This document shows positions 26,104-33,922 of a stretch of 64,000 bases of DNA, in pieces; the stretch's first letter is position 1, and each line of letters starts with the position of its first letter. Below the pieces are notes generated by a model. That model had not been told where the DNA came from. It was given only the letters and a program-made list of their open reading frames with translations, and did not search any database. The translations under genes and the position numbers were made by a program. This DNA comes from Polaribacter sp. BM10. Its GTDB lineage: Bacteria; Bacteroidota; Bacteroidia; Flavobacteriales; Flavobacteriaceae. The DNA lies in assembly GCF_002005425.1 (NCBI RefSeq), contig NZ_CP019704.1, positions 1,322,001 to 1,386,000 on the forward strand, read 5' to 3'.

Positions 26104-26134
26104 AAAAAGAAGCGATTTTTCGCTTCTTTTTTTT
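26102..26134. terminator. Bidirectional terminator between convergent genes
   Basis: Stem AAAAAAAGAAGCGA (26102-26115), TTTT loop, complementary arm to 26133. It overlaps the stop codon of the AAA+ gene and the end of the YdeI-like gene, serving both strands. Confidence 0.9.
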
Positions 26135-26621
26135 AATCTAACTTAAACATTTTAATTGGCTCATGATTTCCGCGCTTTAAATTTTCGCACATAATCAAAG
26201 ATTTATCAATTTTTTGTTGACTCGTTTTATAACGAAGTACTCCATAGATTATACTTCTTTTTTTACCAGCTGTAAAACTTTCAAAAATTTGATTAGCATC
26301 AAAATCACTCATTAAAACCGCTTCTAGTTCTTCTGGCATTTCTACACCATATTTAGAAGTATCTTCAAAAAGTTGAATGTAAAACTCATCTCCTAAAGAC
26401 ACCCCCAATTCTTTTTGTTTCTGTTTACTAAGCATCATTTTATAATCCCCAGAAATTTTGTCTTTTTTTATTGCAGCGTAAAAATTAAGTTGAATATTTT
26501 TAAAAACTAATGCTACCTTAACACTATTCTTTAATTTGTCTACAAAGGGTTTATAAACCGAATTAGGTATAATTATGTTACGAATATTTGTGTGTACTAA
26601 CTTAAGTTTTTCAGTTTGCAT
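26133..26621 (-). CDS. YdeI/OmpD-associated (OmdA) family protein with DUF1905-like N-terminus
   Basis: 162 residues, soluble. The N-terminal barrel-like half (about 10-95) resembles DUF1905; the C-terminal helical part, with FESFTAGKKRSIIYGVLRYKT split as FTAGKKRSIIYGV and KIDKSLIMCENLKRG, is the OmdA signature. The family is named for association with outer membrane proteins and peptide or bacteriocin tolerance in enterics, but its biochemical role is unproven. One base separates it from a second YdeI-type gene, so the two are probably cotranscribed. Confidence 0.82.
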   Translation of the reverse strand: MQTEKLKLVHTNIRNIIIPNSVYKPFVDKLKNSVKVALVFKNIQLNFYAAIKKDKISGDYKMMLSKQKQKELGVSLGDEFYIQLFEDTSKYGVEMPEELEAVLMSDFDANQIFESFTAGKKRSIIYGVLRYKTSQQKIDKSLIMCENLKRGNHEPIKMFKLD

Positions 26622-26622
26622 G

Positions 26623-27204
26623 TTACCAATTTCCTCTAGATTTAATATTTTTTTCGCAAAGAGATATTATTTCTGTAATTCTTTTTTCTTTAGTATTCTT
26701 TCTTTTTGCTTGGTTTAACCAATACAAAAAGCTTTTTCTATAACTTGGCGCAAAATTATTAAAGTTATCAAAAGCTGTTTTATTTTTATTAAACTCAATT
26801 TGTAAATCATCTGGAATAATACCTTTTTCAACTTCATCTAGAGCATTCCAAGAACCGTTTTTCTTTCCAATATCAATTATTTCTAAACCACTTTTATGCA
26901 TTAAGTTATTAGAAATCAACTCTTTCACATGTTTTTTGTTTAAAGCACTCCAAACACTTTTAAGGTTTCGTTTACAAAAATATTGTCTTCTTTTTCCGTT
27001 TCCTAAGCTTTTAACAGTAGAATCTATCCAACCAAAACATATCGCTACTTTTACCGCTTCTTCCCACCGCATAGATGCTTCTTCATTTTCAACTTTATAA
27101 AAAATTAAATAAACACCTTGCTGTTTTTGATGATTATCTGCAAGCCAATTCCTCCACTCTACATCGTTTTTAAAATATAATTCTGGCTTAGTTGTTTTTA
27201 GCAT
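26623..27204 (-). CDS. YdeI/OmpD-associated family protein
   Basis: 193 residues from ATG 27204; an upstream start at 27237 would deepen the overlap with the M23 gene and adds an unconserved stretch. Conserved blocks: LYFKNDVEWRNWLADNH, CFGWIDSTVKSL, RRQYFCKRNLKSVWSALNKKH and APSYRKSFLYWLNQAKR, the full-length pattern of the bacteriocin-protection YdeI family. Soluble, no signal peptide. Starts inside the last 17 codons-equivalent bases of the M23 gene (overlap 27188-27204), and precedes the OmdA-type gene. Function not established. Confidence 0.9.
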   Translation of the reverse strand: MLKTTKPELYFKNDVEWRNWLADNHQKQQGVYLIFYKVENEEASMRWEEAVKVAICFGWIDSTVKSLGNGKRRQYFCKRNLKSVWSALNKKHVKELISNNLMHKSGLEIIDIGKKNGSWNALDEVEKGIIPDDLQIEFNKNKTAFDNFNNFAPSYRKSFLYWLNQAKRKNTKEKRITEIISLCEKNIKSRGNW

Positions 27205-27979
27205 ACATACCTTTTTTATAATTAACAGAAGGAACACCGTTTAAGGTAAAAGGAATTGAAACCAAACCATTTTTTGTTGGCTTATAAATAGTGAAATGCA
27301 AATGTGGTTCTGAAGAAAAACCTGTATTGCCAGAATAACCAAAAATTTGTCCTTTTTTAATCGAATCACCTTTACTAACTAACACTCCATTTTTCTTAAA
27401 GTGCGCATATTGAACATAAGTACCATCATTATGCATAGCAAAAACAATGTTTGCTTTGTTTAAATATTTTTTACTTGTACCATTTTTTTCGAAATGATTT
27501 TTTACATCTACTACAATAGCGTCTCTAACTGCACATACTTCTTGACCAATATTCATCTTAAAATCTAATGCATATTTAGAAGTAATTTTATAATGTGAAA
27601 AACTACCAAAATTTCCTTGAAGTACTCTGTATCGTTTACCCTTTAAAAATGGCAATTGATAATTATAGAGTGTATCATAACTCTTTAAATTAGAAATACC
27701 ATAATAACCATAAAATTTATAATGCTCTAATATATAATTGGTATCAACAACAGATTTATTGAATTTTAATAAGATTTTTTCACTCTTCTTATCAATATCT
27801 ATAAATTGTTCTTTGGCAGCTCTATCTACTATTTTAATAAATATAGGAGAAACATTCTTATTTTGGGAAGTTACAAAAATTGAATCTGTAGTTAGATTGA
27901 ATTTAATATAATTTGGTTTTTTATATGTTTCTGAACACGAGACCAATAAAAAACCAATAATTAAAATTCTAAAAATCAC
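27188..27979 (-). CDS. M23 family metallopeptidase lipoprotein
   Basis: 263 residues. MIFRILIIGFLLVSC is a lipoprotein signal with the lipobox cysteine at 15. The C-terminal LytM domain (about 125-245) shows SKYALDF (the aspartate ligand), YVQYAHFKKNGV, GYSGNTGFSS and PHLHF (the HxH ligand), with GDSIKKGQ between. The family cleaves peptidoglycan cross-bridges or acts as an activator of amidases; the zinc residues look complete. It follows the M28 gene by a single base and overlaps the YdeI gene downstream by 17 bases. Confidence 0.9.
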   Translation of the reverse strand: MIFRILIIGFLLVSCSETYKKPNYIKFNLTTDSIFVTSQNKNVSPIFIKIVDRAAKEQFIDIDKKSEKILLKFNKSVVDTNYILEHYKFYGYYGISNLKSYDTLYNYQLPFLKGKRYRVLQGNFGSFSHYKITSKYALDFKMNIGQEVCAVRDAIVVDVKNHFEKNGTSKKYLNKANIVFAMHNDGTYVQYAHFKKNGVLVSKGDSIKKGQIFGYSGNTGFSSEPHLHFTIYKPTKNGLVSIPFTLNGVPSVNYKKGMYAKNN

Positions 27980-27980
27980 T

Positions 27981-29309
27981 TTATCTCCATATTTTATTAG
28001 GAAAAACTACAACACTTTCATGACCGTTCTCTCCTACTGCAGAAACACCAAAAAAGAAATTATCTATTACAATACCTTCTAAAGTAAACTCTGTTGTTTC
28101 TACATATCTAGAATGATTCCAAGTTGGTGAAGTTGTATCTCTCCAATAAATCTTGTAACCTTTAGCTCCGTCAACTTTACTCCATTTTAATTTTGCACTA
28201 GCTTGTACAATTCCTCCAATGGCAACTTCTTTAGGAGCTTCTGGTGCCCACGCTAAACTTGCTAAATTAATTGCATTTACAGCCGTTAATTTTTTAGCAT
28301 ACGGAAAATTAACATGCTCAAAAGTATCACCATAATTAATTCCGTTTTCGGTTCTAATATCTTGGTGCTGCTGTGTGTAATTTTCATGAGCTTCCATAAT
28401 TCTAATTCCTGCAAAACCTAAATCGTTAAAAGGTCTATGATGCCCACCTCTACCAAATCTATCCAATCTATAAATCATCATCGGGTTCATTTCTGGCATA
28501 TATGTTTTTACATTATTATGAATATATCTTGCCAACTGTCTAGAAATACCATCTACTTCACCACCATAAAAACGTCTCATTCTTCTTTGTCTTTCAGATT
28601 CATTTGCTGGTACTGGTTCAGAAAAAATTCTAAAAGATCTGTTATCAATTACTCCATCAACTCCTTCGATATTACCAATCATATCATTGTTTAAAATTCC
28701 GATAACATCCCAATTATTATCTTTTGCATATTTGGCTAAACCTGCACCTCCAAAAAGGCCTTGCTCTTCACCCGATAGACCAACATAAATAATACTACTT
28801 TCAAATTTATATTTACTTAAAACTCTTGCCGCTTCTATGGTTCCTGCCATTCCAGATGCGTTATCGTTTGCTCCGGGTGCATCCGTTGTAAAATCCATAG
28901 TATTACTAGCTCTCGAATCTATATCACCACTCATTATAACATATTTGTTTGGATATTTTGTTCCTTTTTGAACCGCAACAACGTTTACAACCCAAGCATC
29001 ATGTGGCACTCTTCCGTTTCCTTTTTTGGTAACAAAATCTTTCTGATAAAACACATCAATACAATTGTTACAGTCTTTAGAAATAGATTCGAATTCAGAT
29101 TTTATCCATCTTCTTGCAGCGCCAATACCACGTGTGTTAGAAATAGTATCAGAAAATGTATTTCGAGTACCAAATTCTGTTAACCTTTTAACATCAGCTT
29201 TAATTCTATCTGCAGAAACAGCATTAATAATATCGTAAATTTTTGCGTCTGTTTGTGCTGAAAGTGATACTGAAACAAACAATAATAATAGTATTGTAAT
29301 TTTTTTCAT
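27981..29309 (-). CDS. M28 family zinc peptidase with C-terminal fibronectin type III domain
   Basis: 442 residues. Signal peptide MKKITILLLLFVSVSLSAQ. The M28 domain (about 70-350) has GANDNASG (bridging aspartate), GLSGEEQGLFGG (catalytic and ligand glutamates), LNNDMIGN (aspartate) and HENYTQQHQD near its end. The first metal ligand, usually histidine in GHxDS, is replaced by aspartate in SGDIDSR. Residues about 355-440 form an Fn3-like sandwich (APEAPKEVAIGG to VVFPNKIW). It lacks a T9SS tail, so it is probably periplasmic or exported by another route. First gene of a run with M23 and two YdeI genes. Confidence 0.9.
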   Translation of the reverse strand: MKKITILLLLFVSVSLSAQTDAKIYDIINAVSADRIKADVKRLTEFGTRNTFSDTISNTRGIGAARRWIKSEFESISKDCNNCIDVFYQKDFVTKKGNGRVPHDAWVVNVVAVQKGTKYPNKYVIMSGDIDSRASNTMDFTTDAPGANDNASGMAGTIEAARVLSKYKFESSIIYVGLSGEEQGLFGGAGLAKYAKDNNWDVIGILNNDMIGNIEGVDGVIDNRSFRIFSEPVPANESERQRRMRRFYGGEVDGISRQLARYIHNNVKTYMPEMNPMMIYRLDRFGRGGHHRPFNDLGFAGIRIMEAHENYTQQHQDIRTENGINYGDTFEHVNFPYAKKLTAVNAINLASLAWAPEAPKEVAIGGIVQASAKLKWSKVDGAKGYKIYWRDTTSPTWNHSRYVETTEFTLEGIVIDNFFFGVSAVGENGHESVVVFPNKIWR

Positions 29310-29427
29310 GATTGATGTATTTAAGATTTAAAATGATTTTTTTAAATCTATAAAGTTGAATGAATTTGAATGATTTGTTAAAAATATGAATTTTTAAACA
29401 GATAGAAAATCTACAAATTATATTGCA

Positions 29428-30550
29428 TTAAAATTCTCTAACTTTTAAGTTGGTTTTTTTAGAAGATTTACCTGTTTTTATGTTAAAATCTACGACACCT
29501 AAAACCAAATCTTCTTCTGTAATTACCTCTACCTTCCACATACCATCTTTTACGTTGTTTTTATAACTGTAGCCTCTATAACCATTATCTCTTCCGCCGG
29601 TTATTTCAAAGCCTATTTTATCGAGATTTTGCCAACTATCTAAAGTTTTATTATACCATTTCCATTGATGATATATTTTCTTTTTTAAATCTGTTGGTGC
29701 AAATATCGAAGTAAAAACATATACAGGTTTGTTTATAGTTCTATTGAAATCTATTTTATGATCTCGCCAAAAGATATACCAATTGTCTATTTCATAAGAA
29801 ACTTTATAATTACCATTTTGTATTTGAATATTGTGTGCAACTACACCTTTATCTAATGCTAATGGCACAGGCGGAATTAATCTGAAATAATAAAAAGCAT
29901 TTATAAGTATGTAAATACTAAAAATTAAACCAATCATCTTCCACTTTACCATTGCTACTCTTGTAGAGTAACTATTTTTATAAACTAAAATTATTAGTAA
30001 AAATGTAGATACAAGGCTTATTAAACCAGAAATAATAAATATTTCTGTGTTCATTTTTTTTAAAATTACCGGAATAAAAAAGCTCAAAAAAGTAAAATTC
30101 ACAAAAAAATAAGCACCAAATTGCAAGTATTTATTTGAAACTCTTTTTTTTTAAAAATTCATTTGCAAACAATAAAAAAAGTAAAATGAGAAAAAAAGAC
30201 GCTGTCTTAGATAAAGAAACACTTCTAGAAAAATAAATTACATACGCACTTGTTAATCCTCCTAAAAAAAACTGAATGGCTAAAGGTAAATACGTTTCAT
30301 TTTTTCTAAAAAAAGTATTTTTCCATTTCTCACCATCAACCAAATTATAAATGTAAATACTAGCTGTCAAAAGCGTTATATAAGTGCATAGTATTACGAT
30401 ATCATAAACACGATCAATTCTACCAAGTGTTAAAGAATCCCAAGTAAAACCACCTATAAAGAAAAGTAAAGGCGCGTATTTTTGATGTCTTTTTATATAC
30501 TGATAAAAACGAGACTTTTTGTACGTAATGTTTTTACTAATTCTTATCAT
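29428..30550 (-). pseudogene. DUF2914 membrane protein, interrupted by a frameshift at an A9 run
   Basis: Two minus-strand frames, 30550-30131 (139 residues, MIRISKNITYKKSRF onwards, three or four membrane segments) and 30126-29428 (QFGAYFFVNFTFLSFF onwards, then membrane helices and the C-terminal DUF2914 domain, with RLIPPVPLALDKG and GGRDNGYRGYSYKNN), together make one normal DUF2914 protein of about 373 residues. The second frame has no ATG, only a TTG inside conserved sequence. Removing one A from the coding-strand run of nine (30144-30152) joins them as NEFLKKRVSNKYLQFGAYFF. So this is a recent frameshift, a phase-variable or slippage site, or a sequencing indel. Function of the family unknown. 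Confidence 0.8.
30144..30152 (-). other. A9 homopolymer at the DUF2914 frameshift
   Basis: Nine Ts on the plus strand, nine As on the coding strand. One base fewer restores the full reading frame. Runs of nine As are long enough to allow polymerase slippage and replication length changes. Confidence 0.75.
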
Positions 30551-30698
30551 TAAAAACTATAATTTTTATTAGTGAAGATAAATAAATTTTATCGATACAA
30601 ATATCAGAATTTACTACTTATAATCTTTTAAATTTAACACAATCATTTGTACTTTTATCAAACAAAATTACAATTCTAATTTTTCAATTTTAAATAAA

Positions 30699-31457
30699 AT
30701 GAAAATCATAATATCACCAGCAAAGTCTTTAGATTTTGAAACCAAAGCATCTACAGAAATCTTTACACAACCACGTTTTTTAGATAAATCTGAAAAATTG
30801 AGTAAAAAATTAAAATCGATTTCTAAAAATAAATTATCAGAATTAATGAAAATTTCTGATGATTTAGCTGCACTTAATTATGATAGAAACCAAGCTTGGA
30901 GTACTCCTTTCACAAAAGAAAATGCCAAACAAGCAATTTATTCTTTTACCGGAGCTGTTTTTCAAGGAATTGATGTAACAACTTTAAAAGAAGATAAAAT
31001 ACCCGTTTTACAAGATAAACTTAGAATTCTTTCTGGCTTGTATGGTTTATTAAAACCTTTAGATTTAATTCAACCATATCGTTTAGAAATGGGAACAAAA
31101 TTAAAGGTAGGTAGAACAGAAAACTTATATAAGTTTTGGGATAATGACTTAGCAGATTCTCTTAATAACGAATTAACTGATGACGAACTACTTGTAAATT
31201 TAGCAAGCTCAGAGTATTTTAAGGCTTTACCTAAAAAAACATTAAAAGTACCAATGATAACACCTGTTTTTAAAGATTTTAAAAACGGACAGTATAAAAC
31301 TATTATGACCTATGCCAAAAAAGCTCGTGGTTTAATGGTACGCTATATTATAGAAAACGATGTTGAAACTATAGACGATTTAAAAGGCTTTAATGTTGAT
31401 AAATATCGTTTTTCTGAAGAAATGTCTTCTGGTAACGATTTGGTTTTTACAAGATAA
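30699..31457 (+). CDS. yaaA: Peroxide stress protein YaaA (DUF328/UPF0246)
   Basis: 252 residues, full length for the family. MKIIISPAKSLDFE at the start and YKFWDN, LVNLASSEYFK, FKNGQYKTIMTYAKKARGLM are the family blocks. In E. coli YaaA lowers intracellular free iron and so protects DNA and proteins from hydrogen peroxide; the same role is likely here. It ends one base into the next gene (TAATG), so the DUF2809 gene is translationally coupled. Confidence 0.95.
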   Translation: MKIIISPAKSLDFETKASTEIFTQPRFLDKSEKLSKKLKSISKNKLSELMKISDDLAALNYDRNQAWSTPFTKENAKQAIYSFTGAVFQGIDVTTLKEDKIPVLQDKLRILSGLYGLLKPLDLIQPYRLEMGTKLKVGRTENLYKFWDNDLADSLNNELTDDELLVNLASSEYFKALPKKTLKVPMITPVFKDFKNGQYKTIMTYAKKARGLMVRYIIENDVETIDDLKGFNVDKYRFSEEMSSGNDLVFTR

Positions 31458-31831
31458 TGCAAATCATTAAAAAATATCTTATAATATTTTTACTGATACT
31501 TTTTATAGAGGTCTTTATTGCTTTATTTGTAAGAGATCAATTTATTAGACCTTTTATAGGCGATGTATTGGTAACCGTTTTACTGTTTGCTTTTTGTAGA
31601 ATATTTTACAATGGTAACGCTTTAAAGTTAGCTCTTGGCGTTTTAATATTCTCATTTACCATAGAGTTTTTACAATATTTAAAATTGATAGAAATTCTTG
31701 GTTTACAAAATAACAAAATAGCAGTTACAGTTTTAGGCGCAACTTTCGATTGGTTAGATCTTTTAGCATATCTTTTAGGAGTTTTAATTTCTTATTTTAT
31801 TGATAAAAAATTAAATACTCCTAAAAATTAA
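31457..31831 (+). CDS. DUF2809 membrane protein
   Basis: 124 residues with four predicted membrane segments (about 5-23, 33-49, 55-73, 95-115). The conserved FTIEFLQYLKL and GATFDWLDLLAYLLG motifs mark DUF2809, a VanZ-like small membrane family of unknown role. The start overlaps the yaaA stop by one base. Its last 4 bases overlap the end of the convergent serine dehydratase gene. Confidence 0.88.
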   Translation: MQIIKKYLIIFLLILFIEVFIALFVRDQFIRPFIGDVLVTVLLFAFCRIFYNGNALKLALGVLIFSFTIEFLQYLKLIEILGLQNNKIAVTVLGATFDWLDLLAYLLGVLISYFIDKKLNTPKN

Positions 31832-33252
31832 CAATCTACCATTCTTACGGTTACAGCCAAACCACCTTCTGATGTTTCTTTGTAATTCTTATTCATGTCT
31901 TTCGCAGTTTCCCACATAGTATCGATCACTTTATCTAAATGTACTAAAGATTCTTTAGGATTGGTTTCTAGTGCAATTTCTGCTGCATGAATCGCTTTAA
32001 TTGCGCCCATAGAATTACGTTCTATACAAGGCACTTGTACCAAACCAGCAATAGGATCGCAAGTTAAACCCAAATGGTGTTCCATTGCAATTTCTGCTGC
32101 TGATAAAGATTGAGCCGGTGTACCGCCTAACAATTCTGTTAATGCACCCGCAGCCATTGCAGAAGAAACACCAATTTCTGCTTGACAACCACCCATAGCT
32201 GCAGAAATCGTAGCATTTTTCTTAAAAATACTACCAATTTCGCCCGCAGTTAATAAGAATTGTTTAATTTGCTTAAAATCTGCTTCATGATTTTCAATAA
32301 CCAAGTAATACATCAATACTGCCGGAATAACACCTGCACTTCCGTTTGTTGGTGCTGTAACCACCCTTCCTAAAGATGCATTTACTTCGTTAACAGATAA
32401 TGCAAAACAGCTTACCCATTTTAAAATTTCTCTAAACTTAACTTCTGTACTTCGAATTGCCTTAATCCATTCTTGCGGATTTTTATAAGTTGCGTCTTTT
32501 ATTAATTTTTGATGTGTACCAAAAGCTCTTCTCTTTACATTTAAACCACCGGGTAACGTACCTTCTGTATGACAACCAATATACATACACTCTAACATTG
32601 TATCCCAAATTCTAGACAATTCTGTGTCTATTTTTTCTGCGGAATTTATTTCTAATTCATTTTTAAAAACAATATCAGAAATTAATAAGTTTTCTTTTTC
32701 ACAATATTCTTCTAACTGTATCGCTCTGTTTATTGGATACGGAAAATTCTTTTTATTAATTTCTATCTCTTCTTCTAAATGATCATTTTCTTGCACAATA
32801 AAGCCTCCACCAATAGAAAAATAAGTTTCAGTAGAAATTTCTTCATCTTTACAAAAACCTCGAAAAGTAACACCATTAGAATGAAAAGTTAAAAAATCTC
32901 TATTAAAAACTATAGAATCCTTGTAAAAAGGTATTGTTTTACCTCCTTTAAAATAAAGCTCTTCTTGTGTATTAATTCTATCAACAATAATAAAAACGTC
33001 TTCGATAGGTATATACTCTGGGTCTGCTTCACTTAAGCCTAATAAAATTGCCAAATCTGTAGCGTGCCCCTTACCTGTTAAAGATAAAGAACCGTACAAA
33101 TCTACTTTTACAGCATCTAACTTCTCTAAAAGATTATGCTCTCTTAACGTTTTAACCCACTGTTCTGCAGCGCGCCAAGGACCTAAAGTATGTGAACTAG
33201 ATGGGCCAACGCCAATCTTTAACATATCAAAAACACTAATAAATTGCGACAT
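31828..33252 (-). CDS. sdaA: L-serine ammonia-lyase (single-chain, iron-sulfur type)
   Basis: 474 residues. It deaminates L-serine to pyruvate and ammonia. The N-terminal beta domain opens MSQFISVFDMLKIGVGPSSSHT with the signature GPSSSHT; the catalytic alpha domain has GCQAEIGVSSAMAAG and CDPIAGLVQVPCIERN, whose cysteines, with an earlier one, hold the 4Fe-4S cluster. Length fits the fused type II enzymes. It follows a terminator at 33287 and starts its own transcript. Note that the window also holds the serine-making SerB-SerA fusion at 60999. Confidence 0.96.
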   Translation of the reverse strand: MSQFISVFDMLKIGVGPSSSHTLGPWRAAEQWVKTLREHNLLEKLDAVKVDLYGSLSLTGKGHATDLAILLGLSEADPEYIPIEDVFIIVDRINTQEELYFKGGKTIPFYKDSIVFNRDFLTFHSNGVTFRGFCKDEEISTETYFSIGGGFIVQENDHLEEEIEINKKNFPYPINRAIQLEEYCEKENLLISDIVFKNELEINSAEKIDTELSRIWDTMLECMYIGCHTEGTLPGGLNVKRRAFGTHQKLIKDATYKNPQEWIKAIRSTEVKFREILKWVSCFALSVNEVNASLGRVVTAPTNGSAGVIPAVLMYYLVIENHEADFKQIKQFLLTAGEIGSIFKKNATISAAMGGCQAEIGVSSAMAAGALTELLGGTPAQSLSAAEIAMEHHLGLTCDPIAGLVQVPCIERNSMGAIKAIHAAEIALETNPKESLVHLDKVIDTMWETAKDMNKNYKETSEGGLAVTVRMVDC

Positions 33253-33286
33253 TCGTAAAAATGATTAATAAATATGCTGTAAATGT

Positions 33287-33318
33287 AAAAAATCCAACTC
33301 AATGAGTTGGATTTTTTT
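33287..33318 (-). terminator. Terminator of the DUF2853 gene
   Basis: Near-perfect palindrome: AAAAAATCCAACTCA (33287-33301) and its complement at 33303-33317. On the minus strand the stem is followed by a T-run. It separates DUF2853 from the serine dehydratase gene. Confidence 0.8.
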
Positions 33319-33341
33319 ATATAATTTAAAAAGATATATTT

Positions 33342-33683
33342 CTACATTCCGTAAACAGACTCTTTATTAAATTCTTTAGCTAACATATAGTAAACAACTG
33401 CTCTGTATTTATTTCTTTCAGATTTACCTATTGCATCTACAACTTTAGCAATAGCTTCGTCCAATTTTGGTCCATCTTCTAAACCTAACTTCTTCATTAA
33501 GAAATTTTTCTTAACAGTTAATAATTCTTTTGCATCAGAACCAGACACAGTTTCTGCATCTCTTTTATAAATAGATGGCCCTAAACCTTTAGTTACTGCT
33601 TTTAATAAATCAGCATCATAACTTAGACCTTTTTCGTCCATAAACTTAGAATACTGTGCTACTTTCTCGTCAAATTTACTCAT
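33342..33683 (-). CDS. DUF2853 family protein
   Basis: 113 residues from ATG 33683; the longer ORF to 33752 is rejected because it would begin inside the promoter. MSKFDEKVAQYSKFM, DADLLKAVTKGLGPSIYKRDAE and YRAVVYYMLAKEF are full-length DUF2853 features. A small, soluble, helical protein of unknown function common in marine bacteria. Transcribed alone, divergent from dnaK. Confidence 0.92.
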   Translation of the reverse strand: MSKFDEKVAQYSKFMDEKGLSYDADLLKAVTKGLGPSIYKRDAETVSGSDAKELLTVKKNFLMKKLGLEDGPKLDEAIAKVVDAIGKSERNKYRAVVYYMLAKEFNKESVYGM

Positions 33684-33722
33684 GATTTTTTCTTTATTTT
33701 TTAAAAAATTAATTGAACTATC

Positions 33723-33752
33723 CAAATATAAGGAATTTAAAATTGTATTCAA
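33723..33752 (-). promoter_or_regulatory. Predicted DUF2853 promoter
   Basis: On the minus strand: TTG (33752-33750), a 19-base spacer and TATATTTG (33730-33723). This is the best TTG-N17..23-TAnnTTTG match in the window, 39 bases upstream of the chosen start codon. Confidence 0.7.
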
Positions 33753-33777
33753 ATATTCTTTGTGTTCAATAAATTAG

Positions 33778-33814
33778 ACGCAATTTATGTCATAATGTCA
33801 CATAAATAATGCGT
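33778..33814. promoter_or_regulatory. Inverted repeat upstream of dnaK (possible activator site)
   Basis: Perfect arms ATTTATGT (33783-33790) and ACATAAAT (33800-33807) with a 9-base spacer; outer ACGCA (33778-33782) and AATGCGT (33808-33814) extend the pairing with a 2-base bulge. Its centre is about 60 bases upstream of the sigma-54-like element, the normal range for an enhancer-binding protein site. Confidence 0.5.
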
Positions 33815-33854
33815 TATTTTTTAAAAAAACTGACATTTCATAATAAATAACCAG

Positions 33855-33870
33855 TTGGCACACCCTTTGA
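33855..33870 (+). promoter_or_regulatory. Sigma-54-like promoter of dnaK
   Basis: TTGGCAC at 33855-33861, five bases, then TTGA at 33867-33870. The -24 element is perfect (TTGGCAC); the -12 element has the correct 10-base GG-to-G spacing, with GA instead of GC. No TAnnTTTG box is seen upstream of dnaK. The ATG is 53 bases downstream of the element. Confidence 0.5.
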
Positions 33871-33922
33871 CTATAGTGTAAATGTAAAATTGAATTTAAA
33901 AAATTAATATAAAATAATTATT

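Noticed and set aside
29428..30126. DUF2914 second half as an independent gene starting at TTG
   Set aside because: The TTG lies inside conserved sequence and the membrane part is in the other frame; one gene split by an A9 indel is simpler.
30140..30160. Programmed -1 frameshift at AAAAAAG in the DUF2914 run
   Set aside because: A -1 shift leads into a third, unrelated frame; the shift needed is +1.
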